From Patescibacteria group bacterium (GTDB taxonomy: Bacteria > Patescibacteriota > Minisyncoccia > UBA6257 > 02-FULL-45-10c), in the NCBI GenBank assembly GCA_023474975.1, contig JAMCXE010000011.1, positions 1 to 6,522 on the forward strand: DNA of 6,522 nt. The letters run 5' to 3'. The notes beneath the pieces were generated by a model. The model had not been told where the DNA came from, did not search any database, and worked only from the letters and a program-made list of their open reading frames with translations. A program made the translations under genes and the position numbers. Shown here piece after piece: positions 1-5,985 of this stretch. Within the stretch, counting starts at the first letter, position 1. Every line of letters starts with the position of its first letter.

Positions 1-494
1 ATTGGGATATATAGCCTAACGCAAAAATCCAAAAATAAACGACGCCTCTGATCTTTGTTTAATTTTAATTTGTGCTCGTTGACCCGCTCATTCCTGCGAT
101 GATCGTTGCGCAGATCGATTACGTCAGACCTTGTCGCAACGACGTACATAAGCTCATAGTTGTTAAATATCGTCTGCCAAGCGACAAATTCCTGACCCCT
201 TTGCTTACGAACTTCGATCGAAAAAACTACGGATCGACCATCTGTAAATTCAAATATAGTAAGGATATGGGCTAACAGAGGATTCTTAGAAAAATTTACG
301 ATGCCCAGGCCGACATTCGCCAATTTATCCGGATCAAAAACTCTATCGCAATAAGCAACTTCATAATCAAATTCGGAATGATACTTAAAATCTCGGATAT
401 TAAATAAAGAAACCTTGCCGTTTTCCATAGCGGCATAGGCCAAAACCTCCTGATCTTTTTCCCAATTCCTGTGATTGGATGGACGCTTGAACAT
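1..494 (-). CDS. DUF4105 / Lnb N-terminal domain-like protein, 3' end cut by window edge
   Basis: The frame starts at the ATG 494-492 and stays open for 164 codons to the window edge. An in-frame TAA at 506-504 lies just upstream, so this is the earliest start. The product begins MFKRPSNHRNW and carries segments typical of the DUF4105 (Lnb N-terminal periplasmic) family: NIRDFKYHSEFDYEV near residue 32, LAHILTIFEF near 75, VFSIEVRKQRGQEF near 90, and YELMYVVATRSDVIDLR near 113. The asparagine/cysteine-containing part expected further on is missing because the window ends. No signal peptide or membrane segment is seen; relatives often have N-terminal membrane helices, so this copy looks reduced to the domain itself. 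The biochemical role of the family is poorly defined. It follows the metallophosphoesterase gene by 17 bp on the same strand and is probably co-transcribed with it. The last 16 bases of the reading (window 1-16) may be an artefact; see findings. Family assignment is from remembered motifs. Confidence 0.8.
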   Translation of the reverse strand, partial: MFKRPSNHRNWEKDQEVLAYAAMENGKVSLFNIRDFKYHSEFDYEVAYCDRVFDPDKLANVGLGIVNFSKNPLLAHILTIFEFTDGRSVVFSIEVRKQRGQEFVAWQTIFNNYELMYVVATRSDVIDLRNDHRRNERVNEHKLKLNKDQRRRLFLDFCVRLYIP

Positions 495-511
495 CTTTAT
501 AATTTATATTT

Positions 512-1633
512 CTAAACGAATTTAAAAATCACTATCTCGCAGTTGGTGCCAACTCGCATCGGCGGCCCCCAGGTGCCGACACCGCTTGAAACATATACCT
601 TGATTTTTTTAAATTTTCTAAGACCATAAGCAAAACCCTTGTAAGTCAACTCGGCTATATATCCCAATGGCCACAGCTGCCCATTATGCGTATGTCCGGA
701 TATCTGCATAGAAACACCCGCTTTATCGGCAATATCCAGATATTTTGGCTCGTGTTTTAAAAGAATCGAGGGCACATCCGGTCGGATAGAAAGGCCGGAA
801 ATTACCTTTTGAAACACTTCCCTGCTCGATCCGGTTTTATTATCTATCCCTATGATTTGCAAGCCGTCTATTTCAACCATTTTATCTATGAGTAAATTTA
901 TCTTGGCTGATCTTATAGCATCGATAAACTTTTGATCGCTCCCAAACTCTTCATGATTGCCCATCACAAAATAAATGCCGAGCGGCGCGGAAAAATATTT
1001 AAGCGAAGCGGCGAGCTCGCTTATATCGGAAACTCCCGTGCCGTCGTAAAGATCGCCGCCTATAAAAACAATGTCGTGTGGCAAGCCATTAACTTTTTTT
1101 ACTATCCCATCGACAAACAATGATCCATGTATCTGCCCTAAATGCAGATCGCTTATCCAAACAGCTCTTCTACCCCTCCATTTTTCGGGTATATTGGGCA
1201 AACCCACTTCCATTTCTTTGATATATATCTTTTTTGCGTGGATCAGCCCATACGCACTTACCAAAAACGCTATAGCGATAAAGATCTTTCCAAGACCAGC
1301 AAGGGATCCGCCTATTACCCAAACCAAAAGCTCATATAAAACGGAAAATAAGAACAAATAAACGAACAATCCCATCCAAACAGCCGCAACTAAATAATAA
1401 ACGCGAGTGAATAAATTATAATAACGCATACCCAGGATCGTGGCGGCAATAAAACTTGCTGATAAAACACCGAGAATCGTTCCAAGCGCCACCAGCTGAA
1501 CTGGAGCGGTGAGGCCAAATATATCCACCAAAGCCAAATATAGAACGAAGTTGGCGAAAAATAATATTAAAAAAACAACGCTTATAAAGAATAGCATTGC
1601 TGATAAAGTGTATATTGACGACGCTTTCTTCAT
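512..1633 (-). CDS. Membrane-anchored calcineurin-like metallophosphoesterase
   Basis: A 373-residue protein with about four N-terminal membrane helices (roughly residues 8-35, 42-68, 76-104 and 108-132), followed by a cytoplasmic-type metallophosphoesterase domain from about residue 155. The two-metal motifs are all present: SDLHLG (Asp162, His164), GGDLYDG (Asp194), GNHEE (Asn226, His227), KHEP (His294) and GHTHNGQ (His314, His316). The family (YkuE/YaeI-like) hydrolyses phosphoesters such as lipid-linked or nucleotide pyrophosphates. The substrate cannot be read from the sequence; a lipid substrate is plausible because of the membrane part. The ATG at 1633-1631 is the earliest start, with an in-frame TAA about 25 bases upstream. 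No Shine-Dalgarno is seen. The stop is TAG. A good promoter lies 19-47 bp upstream, and a DUF4105 gene follows after 17 bp. Domain and family call is firm; the substrate is unknown. Confidence 0.93.
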   Translation of the reverse strand: MKKASSIYTLSAMLFFISVVFLILFFANFVLYLALVDIFGLTAPVQLVALGTILGVLSASFIAATILGMRYYNLFTRVYYLVAAVWMGLFVYLFLFSVLYELLVWVIGGSLAGLGKIFIAIAFLVSAYGLIHAKKIYIKEMEVGLPNIPEKWRGRRAVWISDLHLGQIHGSLFVDGIVKKVNGLPHDIVFIGGDLYDGTGVSDISELAASLKYFSAPLGIYFVMGNHEEFGSDQKFIDAIRSAKINLLIDKMVEIDGLQIIGIDNKTGSSREVFQKVISGLSIRPDVPSILLKHEPKYLDIADKAGVSMQISGHTHNGQLWPLGYIAELTYKGFAYGLRKFKKIKVYVSSGVGTWGPPMRVGTNCEIVIFKFV

Positions 1634-2047
1634 TTTTTGATATGTAATATTATTTTATCCCTTTCACTCCAATATAACAAAGATCCGATCTATCCGGAAC
1701 CGCTTGAAAATACCAAACTGCGGCCAAATTCGCCTGACGCAAAATTCTATATAATCGCGAAAAAGACGATGCGTCTCGGATCTCTTGACGTTTTCGCCAT
1801 TATGGGTATATACTCATAACAAATCCTTCGATGCTGGATATTTTCCCCTACCGCTTGTACCAATTAAGCTACTTATTAAGCCCGGCATATCAAGATGTCG
1901 CTTTTTACGAGCAAATGCTTTGAAAATTAGTAAAATACTCGGCAAAGAGTTAAAATTATACGCATAAAGTTCTTCCAAAAAAACTCAAGGGATTTGCTTT
2001 GTCTTGGATGATAAGCGGATTGGAAATTTTTCGAAAATAATATCTTT
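1634..2047. other. Divergent intergenic region, no convincing gene; short ORFs of doubtful status
   Basis: This is the longest gap in the window, lying between two divergently transcribed genes. Apart from the minus-strand promoter at 1652-1680, I see no RNA gene, terminator or repeat array. Short plus-strand ORFs occur in three different frames: 1637-1819 (60 codons), 1785-1967 (60 codons) and 1831-1923 (30 codons). They overlap in relay and none has a ribosome binding site. Some stretches look protein-like, for example KDPIYPEPLENTKLRPNSPD in the first and MLDIFPYRLYQLSYLLSPAY in the third. A gene worn down by frameshifts is possible, but I recognise no family. The promoter of the downstream CDF gene must lie here or further into the region, but no clear pair of boxes was found. 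Confidence 0.4.
1652..1680 (-). promoter_or_regulatory. Sigma-70-type promoter for the metallophosphoesterase gene
   Basis: Read on the minus strand, a TTGTTA -35 box (1680-1675) is followed by exactly 17 bases and a TAAAAT -10 box (1657-1652). These match the consensus boxes at four and five of six positions. Transcription would begin near 1645, giving a leader of only about 12 bases before the ATG at 1633. Such a short A/T leader agrees with the lack of a Shine-Dalgarno site. Predicted from sequence only. Confidence 0.55.
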
Positions 2048-3097
2048 ATGAAAGAAAAAATATCTATAATCGCAATATTGGCGAACACTTTTTTAGCCAG
2101 CGGCAAGATCGCCATCGGTCTCTTTTCGCACTCTTCGTCAATTTTAGCCGACGGCTTTCATTCGTTCGTCGATATTTTTGCTTCGGCTATCGGTTACCTG
2201 GGAATTAAAATATCAAAAAAACCCGCAGACGAAAAACATCCTTACGGGCATTTTAAATATGAAGTTCTGGCAGGAACTATAATTACCTTAATACTCTTTG
2301 CTACGGGAGCCGGCATAATTTATGAAGCATATTCGAAGTTTTTCAATCCCATAAAGATAGAGGTGGGCTACTTGGCTTTTTCCGTCATGCTTGTCTCGGC
2401 TATCGCCAACGAAATAATGGCCAGACTAAAAATTTATTACGGCAAAAAAGAAAATTCTATAGCCCTGATGTCCGACGGTTCTCACTCCAGAGTTGATGTC
2501 TTTGCTTCTTTGGCGGTTTTTGCCGGCTTATTCTTAACCAAATATTGGCCATCCGCAGATCCCATAATGGCACTGCTCATTGGCGTTTATATTATTAAAG
2601 AATCTTTTTCTTTAGGTAAAGAAGCGGTTGATTCCCTGCTCGATGTTTCCGCCGATCCGGAAATTGAAGAAAGAATGAAAGCCATCATCAAAGAACACGG
2701 CGTTGAATTAGAATCTTTAAAAACTCAAAAAAAGGGTTTTGCGATCACAGCCAATCTAGAAATTAAATTAGCCAAACACTTAAATTTAGAAGAAGCGACA
2801 AAGATCTCCGAAAAGATAAGAAAAGACCTTATAGACAAAATAGAAAATCTTTCTTATATTGTTATTCAAATAAAAAGCTACGACATTGAGACGGACTTTT
2901 ATAAACCCGCCATTGGTAAAGGTTTCAGCTGGCAAAATAAAGGTAAATTTAAAAGAACAGATAGCTATGACGACGGGAAGGGTCCTGGCGGAAAATGCGT
3001 CTGCCCCAAATGCGGATATGAAGTTGAACATAAAGCCGGGGTTCCCTGCTCTTCGCTTAAATGTCCAAAATGCGGAATAGGTCTAGAAAGAAAGTAA
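2048..3097 (+). CDS. Cation diffusion facilitator (zinc-type) with C-terminal zinc ribbon
   Basis: A 349-residue inner-membrane metal/proton antiporter of the CDF family, expected to export Zn2+ or a similar divalent ion from the cytoplasm. The transport site is clear: HSFVD (His38, Asp42) in the second helix and HSRVD (His146, Asp150) in the fifth. This is the HD-HD tetrad usual for zinc transporters. The conserved DEKHPYGHFKYE stretch (61-72) sits in the loop before helix three. A cytoplasmic dimerisation domain runs from about 203 to 285. Then comes an addition most CDF proteins lack: a GPGG linker (312-315) and six cysteines at 317, 319, 322, 334, 339 and 342, containing two CPKC knuckles, at the very C-terminus. 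That tail is a zinc-ribbon or rubredoxin-like module. The ATG is the first start after an in-frame stop (2012-2014); no Shine-Dalgarno is seen. The gene ends with tandem TAA TAA. The metal is inferred, not proven. Confidence 0.93.
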   Translation: MKEKISIIAILANTFLASGKIAIGLFSHSSSILADGFHSFVDIFASAIGYLGIKISKKPADEKHPYGHFKYEVLAGTIITLILFATGAGIIYEAYSKFFNPIKIEVGYLAFSVMLVSAIANEIMARLKIYYGKKENSIALMSDGSHSRVDVFASLAVFAGLFLTKYWPSADPIMALLIGVYIIKESFSLGKEAVDSLLDVSADPEIEERMKAIIKEHGVELESLKTQKKGFAITANLEIKLAKHLNLEEATKISEKIRKDLIDKIENLSYIVIQIKSYDIETDFYKPAIGKGFSWQNKGKFKRTDSYDDGKGPGGKCVCPKCGYEVEHKAGVPCSSLKCPKCGIGLERK

Positions 3098-3106
3098 TAA
3101 AAAATA

Positions 3107-3129
3107 CTCAAGGCGGGATCTGACTTGAG
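3107..3129 (+). promoter_or_regulatory. Hairpin 1 in the CDF-to-ABC gap
   Basis: CTCAAG at 3107-3112 can pair with CTTGAG at 3124-3129 around an 11-base loop. There is no following T-run, so this is not a standard terminator for the CDF gene. The loop contains GCGGGATC, which can instead pair with GATCCGCC at 3144-3151, the left side of the next hairpin. It could therefore be part of a switching leader in front of the ABC ATPase gene. The structure is visible in the sequence; the function is inference. Confidence 0.35.
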
Positions 3130-3145
3130 AAAACAAAATTAACGA

Positions 3146-3161
3146 TCCGCCTACTGGCGGA
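3146..3161 (+). promoter_or_regulatory. Hairpin 2 covering the putative ribosome binding site of the ABC ATPase
   Basis: TCCGCC (3146-3151) and GGCGGA (3156-3161) form a perfect six-pair stem around TACT. The right arm GGCGGA ends six bases before the ATG at 3168, and it is the only purine-rich Shine-Dalgarno-like sequence upstream of any gene in the window. If used for initiation, it would be hidden by this stem. GC-rich palindromes of this kind can also be small dispersed intergenic repeats, which one window cannot exclude. Confidence 0.45.
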
Positions 3162-3167
3162 AAAAAT

Positions 3168-3857
3168 ATGCTATTAAAAGTCAACAACCTAAGCGTCGAT
3201 CTAGACGGAGAAAACATAATAAAAAATTTATCCTTTGAAGTTTCTAAGGGAGAAATTATGACTATCCTGGGCCCGAACGGAGCCGGAAAAAGCGTTCTCA
3301 TTAGGACACTCTTAGGTTTTTTGCCGCATAAAGGAGAAATAACTTGGGATAAAAAATATAAAATAGGCTATCTGCCGCAAGGTTTGAATCAATTGCTTAC
3401 CAAAGACCTCCCCCTAACGGTAAAAGATTTTTTCAACTTAAAAGAGCCGATACCGGATAAAAATGAAATTGTTCGCTATCTTTCTATGGTTGGACTAAAA
3501 GAAGACGTACTGTCAAAAAATACCGGCAATTTATCGGGCGGAGAATTTCAAAGAGTGCTCATGGCCTGGGTGCTGATCGGCGATCCTGACATACTTTTCC
3601 TAGACGAACCAACTACGGGCATCGACTTAGGTGGGGGCGAAACGATCTATTCATTGCTTAAAAAAATAAGGGAAGAAAAGGATTTGACCATTATCCTGAT
3701 AACTCACGATCTGAATATTGTATACGGATTTACCGATAAAGTTCTGTGTATTAGCCGCAAAGAGCACGCTTGCTTTGGAAAACCGCATGAAGTAATGTCT
3801 CCTCAAAACCTAGAAGATATATTTGGAACAAAATTAAAATACTACGAACACAAATAA
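3168..3857 (+). CDS. Metal ABC transporter ATP-binding protein (ZnuC/MntB-like)
   Basis: A 229-residue ATPase that powers import of a divalent metal, probably zinc or manganese, at the cytoplasmic face of the membrane. All nucleotide-binding motifs are intact: Walker A GPNGAGKS (35-42), Q-loop YLPQ (Gln71), signature LSGGE (122-126), Walker B ILFLDEP (142-148) and H-loop THD (His180). Length is typical for the family. Assignment to metal uptake rests on the ABC-3 permease encoded 9 bp downstream and the general ZnuC-like sequence; the ATPase alone would not fix the substrate. It follows the CDF exporter by 70 bp, a gap filled with two hairpins, the second covering the likely ribosome binding site. 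No substrate-binding protein gene is present in this run. Confidence is high for an ABC ATPase and moderate for the metal. Confidence 0.92.
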   Translation: MLLKVNNLSVDLDGENIIKNLSFEVSKGEIMTILGPNGAGKSVLIRTLLGFLPHKGEITWDKKYKIGYLPQGLNQLLTKDLPLTVKDFFNLKEPIPDKNEIVRYLSMVGLKEDVLSKNTGNLSGGEFQRVLMAWVLIGDPDILFLDEPTTGIDLGGGETIYSLLKKIREEKDLTIILITHDLNIVYGFTDKVLCISRKEHACFGKPHEVMSPQNLEDIFGTKLKYYEHK

Positions 3858-3866
3858 TTTACAGCC

Positions 3867-4643
3867 ATGAACACTCAATTATTGCTCAGCTTAATAAGCG
3901 GCATCTGTATCAGCGGAGTAGCCGGCTACCTAGGCACTCTGATGCTATCAAAGAAAATGTCGGTGATCGCAGGTCCATTAGCTCACTTGGCACTGCCCGG
4001 AGCCGCCATCGCGATCATTTTTGGATTAAGCCTATTCGTCGGAGTCTTTCCCTTTGTGCTCCTAGGAACAATATTGATCTGGGCACTAGAAAGAAAAACC
4101 AGATTGCCTATGGAAAACTTAACTGCGATCATGTTTGCTTTTGGCGTAGGCACCGCCTTACTGATACTGCCAATAGACAAAGCCGATGCCGCGCTCATTG
4201 GAAGCATCAACACTATTTCCCCGATCGAAACAGCAGTGGTCATTCTTATTTCCCTGTCGGTCATTTATATGACAAATAAAATGTACTCTAAAATGATGCT
4301 AACCAATATTCATGAAGATCTGGCTCGTTCAAGCGGAATAAATATTGATTTGTATAATTTTTTGTATCTTCTCAATATCGGCTTGGTTGTTTCCATGGGC
4401 GTTTATTTAGTCGGCGGCTTGATTACTGCAGCCCTCATAGCCATTCCGGCAGCCATCGCCAAAAATATCAGCTCAGATCTCAAATCTTATAAAATATGGG
4501 CTACCATTTCCGGGGCGGGAGCAACGATCATCGGCATCTTTTTGAATTATTTTTATAATTTTCCAACAGGTCCATTGATCGTTGTTACCGGAGCGTGCTT
4601 GTTTTTAATAACGGTTTCCTTTAAAATTTTAAAACATGAATAA
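3867..4643 (+). CDS. Metal ABC transporter permease, ABC-3 family (ZnuB/MntC-like)
   Basis: A 258-residue integral membrane protein with about eight hydrophobic helices along its whole length, the typical size for ABC-3 permeases of zinc and manganese importers. Family-like features include SGVAGYLGTLMLSKKMSVIA near residues 16-35, followed by the AHLALPGAA segment (39-47), and a C-terminal GLITAALIAIPAAIAK stretch (184-199). It would form the translocation channel with the ATPase encoded just upstream (9 bp gap). The start ATG has no Shine-Dalgarno and probably depends on translation of the gene in front. Its 3' end overlaps the next gene by 8 bases, so the thioredoxin-like gene is almost certainly in the same transcript. 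Metal choice between zinc, manganese and iron cannot be told from the sequence. Confidence 0.92.
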   Translation: MNTQLLLSLISGICISGVAGYLGTLMLSKKMSVIAGPLAHLALPGAAIAIIFGLSLFVGVFPFVLLGTILIWALERKTRLPMENLTAIMFAFGVGTALLILPIDKADAALIGSINTISPIETAVVILISLSVIYMTNKMYSKMMLTNIHEDLARSSGINIDLYNFLYLLNIGLVVSMGVYLVGGLITAALIAIPAAIAKNISSDLKSYKIWATISGAGATIIGIFLNYFYNFPTGPLIVVTGACLFLITVSFKILKHE

Positions 4644-5028
4644 AAAAATAATTTGGCCCGCAATCTTATTTATCGGATTTTCTATTTTTGGGATGATCGT
4701 TTTAACCAAAGACATGAAAATACATTCGGCCGCCGCTAAAATCGGATCAGAAAAAAATCCAATTATTTTTTTCTATGGCCAAGAATGCCCGCACTGCGCA
4801 CTCGTAGAGCAATTTATTAAAGAAAACAACGTTGCTGATAAGGTATCTTTTGAGGAAAAAGAGGTTTATCATGATCCTCAAAATGCCAGCGAGCTGGCAG
4901 AGAAAGCCAACTCTTGCGGAATAGCAACAAATTCTATAGGCGTGCCATTTCTTTGGGACGGAAAAAATTGCATTATCGGCGATCAGCCCGTCATCGACTT
5001 CTTTAAGCAAAAGATCGGCCAGCAATAA
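4636..5028 (+). CDS. Membrane-anchored thioredoxin-fold protein with CPHC active site
   Basis: A 130-residue protein with one N-terminal hydrophobic helix (about 5-23) acting as a membrane anchor or uncleaved signal, then a small thioredoxin-fold domain outside the cytoplasm. The strand IIFFYGQE leads straight into C51-P-H-C54, the dithiol motif familiar from DsbA, and the usual cis-proline is seen in GVPFLW (Pro104). Two further cysteines (Cys94, Cys112) may form a second disulfide or bind metal. The likely role is thiol-disulfide exchange or metal-thiol chemistry near the transporter. The ATG overlaps the permease stop by 8 bases, indicating coupled translation. The domain is too short for full DsbA, which has an inserted helical domain; a glutaredoxin-like or minimal thioredoxin fold fits better. 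Redox direction is unknown. Confidence 0.85.
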   Translation: MNKKIIWPAILFIGFSIFGMIVLTKDMKIHSAAAKIGSEKNPIIFFYGQECPHCALVEQFIKENNVADKVSFEEKEVYHDPQNASELAEKANSCGIATNSIGVPFLWDGKNCIIGDQPVIDFFKQKIGQQ

Positions 5029-5061
5029 TACCGGAAATACGTTTTATATATCTTAAAATAG

Positions 5062-5577
5062 ATGAAAAAAACATTTTTAACTACCATCACACTATTCGGA
5101 CTCAGCATGCTACTTGCCAAACAGACGCTGGCTATCTGTCCAATCTGCACTATCGCCGTTGGCGCCGGCCTGGGCCTATCACGTTGGCTTGGAATAAACG
5201 ATTCCATTACTGGATTATGGATAGGCGGCTTGACCGTATCTATGATCACGTGGACGGAAGACTGGTTCGATAGAAAAAATATACACTTTAAATTTAGATC
5301 CTGGGTAACAACAATAGGGTATTACCTTTTTGTTGTTGCTCCGCTTTATTTCACAGGCATGCTCGCCAATCCCGCAAACGCTATATATTCAACATGGCTA
5401 GATCCCCTTATTATCGGTATCATTGTCGGAAGCCTCGGTTTTTGGCTGGGCGTAGAATGGTATTATGCACTGAAATCAAAAAACAACGGCCGCGCTTATT
5501 TTCCGTTTCAAAAAGTTGTTATGCCCATCAGCCCACTCATAATAATGAGCGTAATATTTTATTTTCTAACAAAATAA
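5062..5577 (+). CDS. Uncharacterised multi-pass membrane protein with N-terminal CPIC motif
   Basis: A 171-residue protein of a family I recognise only as conserved and uncharacterised. It starts with a signal-like sequence (MKKTF, hydrophobic 6-19, possible cleavage after TLA at 24), directly followed by C26-P-I-C29 and a glycine-rich TIAVGAGLGLS stretch. About four or five further helices follow (roughly 28-44, 50-66, 82-101, 115-133 and 152-169). Conserved-looking polar spots are WTEDWFDRKN (64-73) and NNGRAYFPFQK (141-151). Cys26 and Cys29 are its only cysteines, so it cannot relay electrons across the membrane by itself in the CcdA/DsbD or DsbB manner. The pair would sit at the outer membrane face, near the CPHC domain encoded 33 bp upstream. 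It may be a redox partner or a metal ligand site. It is the last gene of the run and converges on thioredoxin with a 10 bp gap. Confidence 0.8.
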   Translation: MKKTFLTTITLFGLSMLLAKQTLAICPICTIAVGAGLGLSRWLGINDSITGLWIGGLTVSMITWTEDWFDRKNIHFKFRSWVTTIGYYLFVVAPLYFTGMLANPANAIYSTWLDPLIIGIIVGSLGFWLGVEWYYALKSKNNGRAYFPFQKVVMPISPLIIMSVIFYFLTK

Positions 5578-5590
5578 TTTTGTGAAATTA
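5575..5590. other. Small palindrome joining two convergent stop codons
   Basis: TAATTT, a TGTG loop and AAATTA form a six-pair A/T stem. Its outer triplets are the stop codons of the CPIC gene (plus strand) and thioredoxin (minus strand). The stem is weak and has no proper T-run. It might help transcripts end in both directions, but it is not a convincing terminator. Confidence 0.2.
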
Positions 5591-5920
5591 AATTAGACCC
5601 TCGATCTCTCCCTGTATAGTCTCTAAATCGCGCAAGCCAATGAATTCGCCGATTACCTTTCCATTCTTAAAAAGCTTCATATTGGGAATGCTTTGGATCC
5701 CATATTCTTCGGCCAAATTCTGATTCGGAGAATTTTCAATATCTACCTTGGCAACTTTTAATTTACCGGCCATAAGCTCGGATAACTTATCTAAAGTGGG
5801 GGCCATCATGCGACAAGGAGCGCACCACGGAGCCCAAAAATCAACCAAAACCGGCAGATCACTTGCTCGAACTTCTTTTGCAAAATCATTTTCACCCGAT
5901 AAATTTATAACTTTTGACAT
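5588..5920 (-). CDS. trxA: Thioredoxin
   Basis: A 110-residue cytoplasmic thioredoxin of normal length, with no signal sequence. The active site reads W32-C33-A-P-C36, a common variant of WCGPC. The buried Asp27 (LVDFWAPW), the central KVDIENSPN stretch and the cis-proline in SIPNMKLF (Pro79) are all as expected. It reduces disulfides in target proteins and is itself reduced by thioredoxin reductase, encoded 65 bp upstream on the same strand. The start codon is preceded by about 60 bases that are almost wholly A and T, with no Shine-Dalgarno. Its 3' end faces the metal and redox run with only 10 bp between the stop codons. Confidence 0.96.
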   Translation of the reverse strand: MSKVINLSGENDFAKEVRASDLPVLVDFWAPWCAPCRMMAPTLDKLSELMAGKLKVAKVDIENSPNQNLAEEYGIQSIPNMKLFKNGKVIGEFIGLRDLETIQGEIEGLI

Positions 5921-5929
5921 ATTTTTTAT

Positions 5930-5955
5930 TTTTTAATTTTTAATTTTTAATTTTA
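5930..5955. repeat. A/T tandem repeat, TTTTTAA x3.7, upstream of thioredoxin
   Basis: Three exact copies of TTTTTAA (5930-5936, 5937-5943, 5944-5950) and a partial fourth lie in the leader of the thioredoxin gene, starting 10 bases from its ATG. Read on the transcribed strand this is a run of TTAAAAA units. It may keep the start region unstructured, a useful property when no Shine-Dalgarno is present, or it may simply be slippage-prone low-complexity sequence. Confidence 0.6.
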
Positions 5956-5985
5956 TGTTTTTAAATTTTAATTCTTTATCTTTTA

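Noticed and set aside
72..275. 67-codon plus-strand ORF
   Set aside because: It lies opposite the DUF4105 frame, which has recognisable motifs.
932..1361. Plus-strand ORFs opposite the metallophosphoesterase gene
   Set aside because: They are shadows of a gene with all catalytic motifs intact on the other strand and show no protein family features.
1841..1884. tRNA-like D-arm on the minus strand (TAGCTTAATTGGTA)
   Set aside because: The stretch resembles a D-loop, but no matching acceptor stem, anticodon arm or T-arm follows at the right distances.
2033..2047. TAATAT at 2038-2043 as the -10 box of the CDF gene
   Set aside because: It is only four bases from the ATG and no -35 box is found at 15-19 bp; the nearest candidate TTGGAA is 12 bp away.
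1984..3120. Shared motif CTCAAGG(..)GGAT at 1984-1993 and 3107-3119 as a possible metal-regulator operator
   Set aside because: The two copies differ by an insertion, sit in different settings, and the first has no clear dyad symmetry; two short matches are too little.
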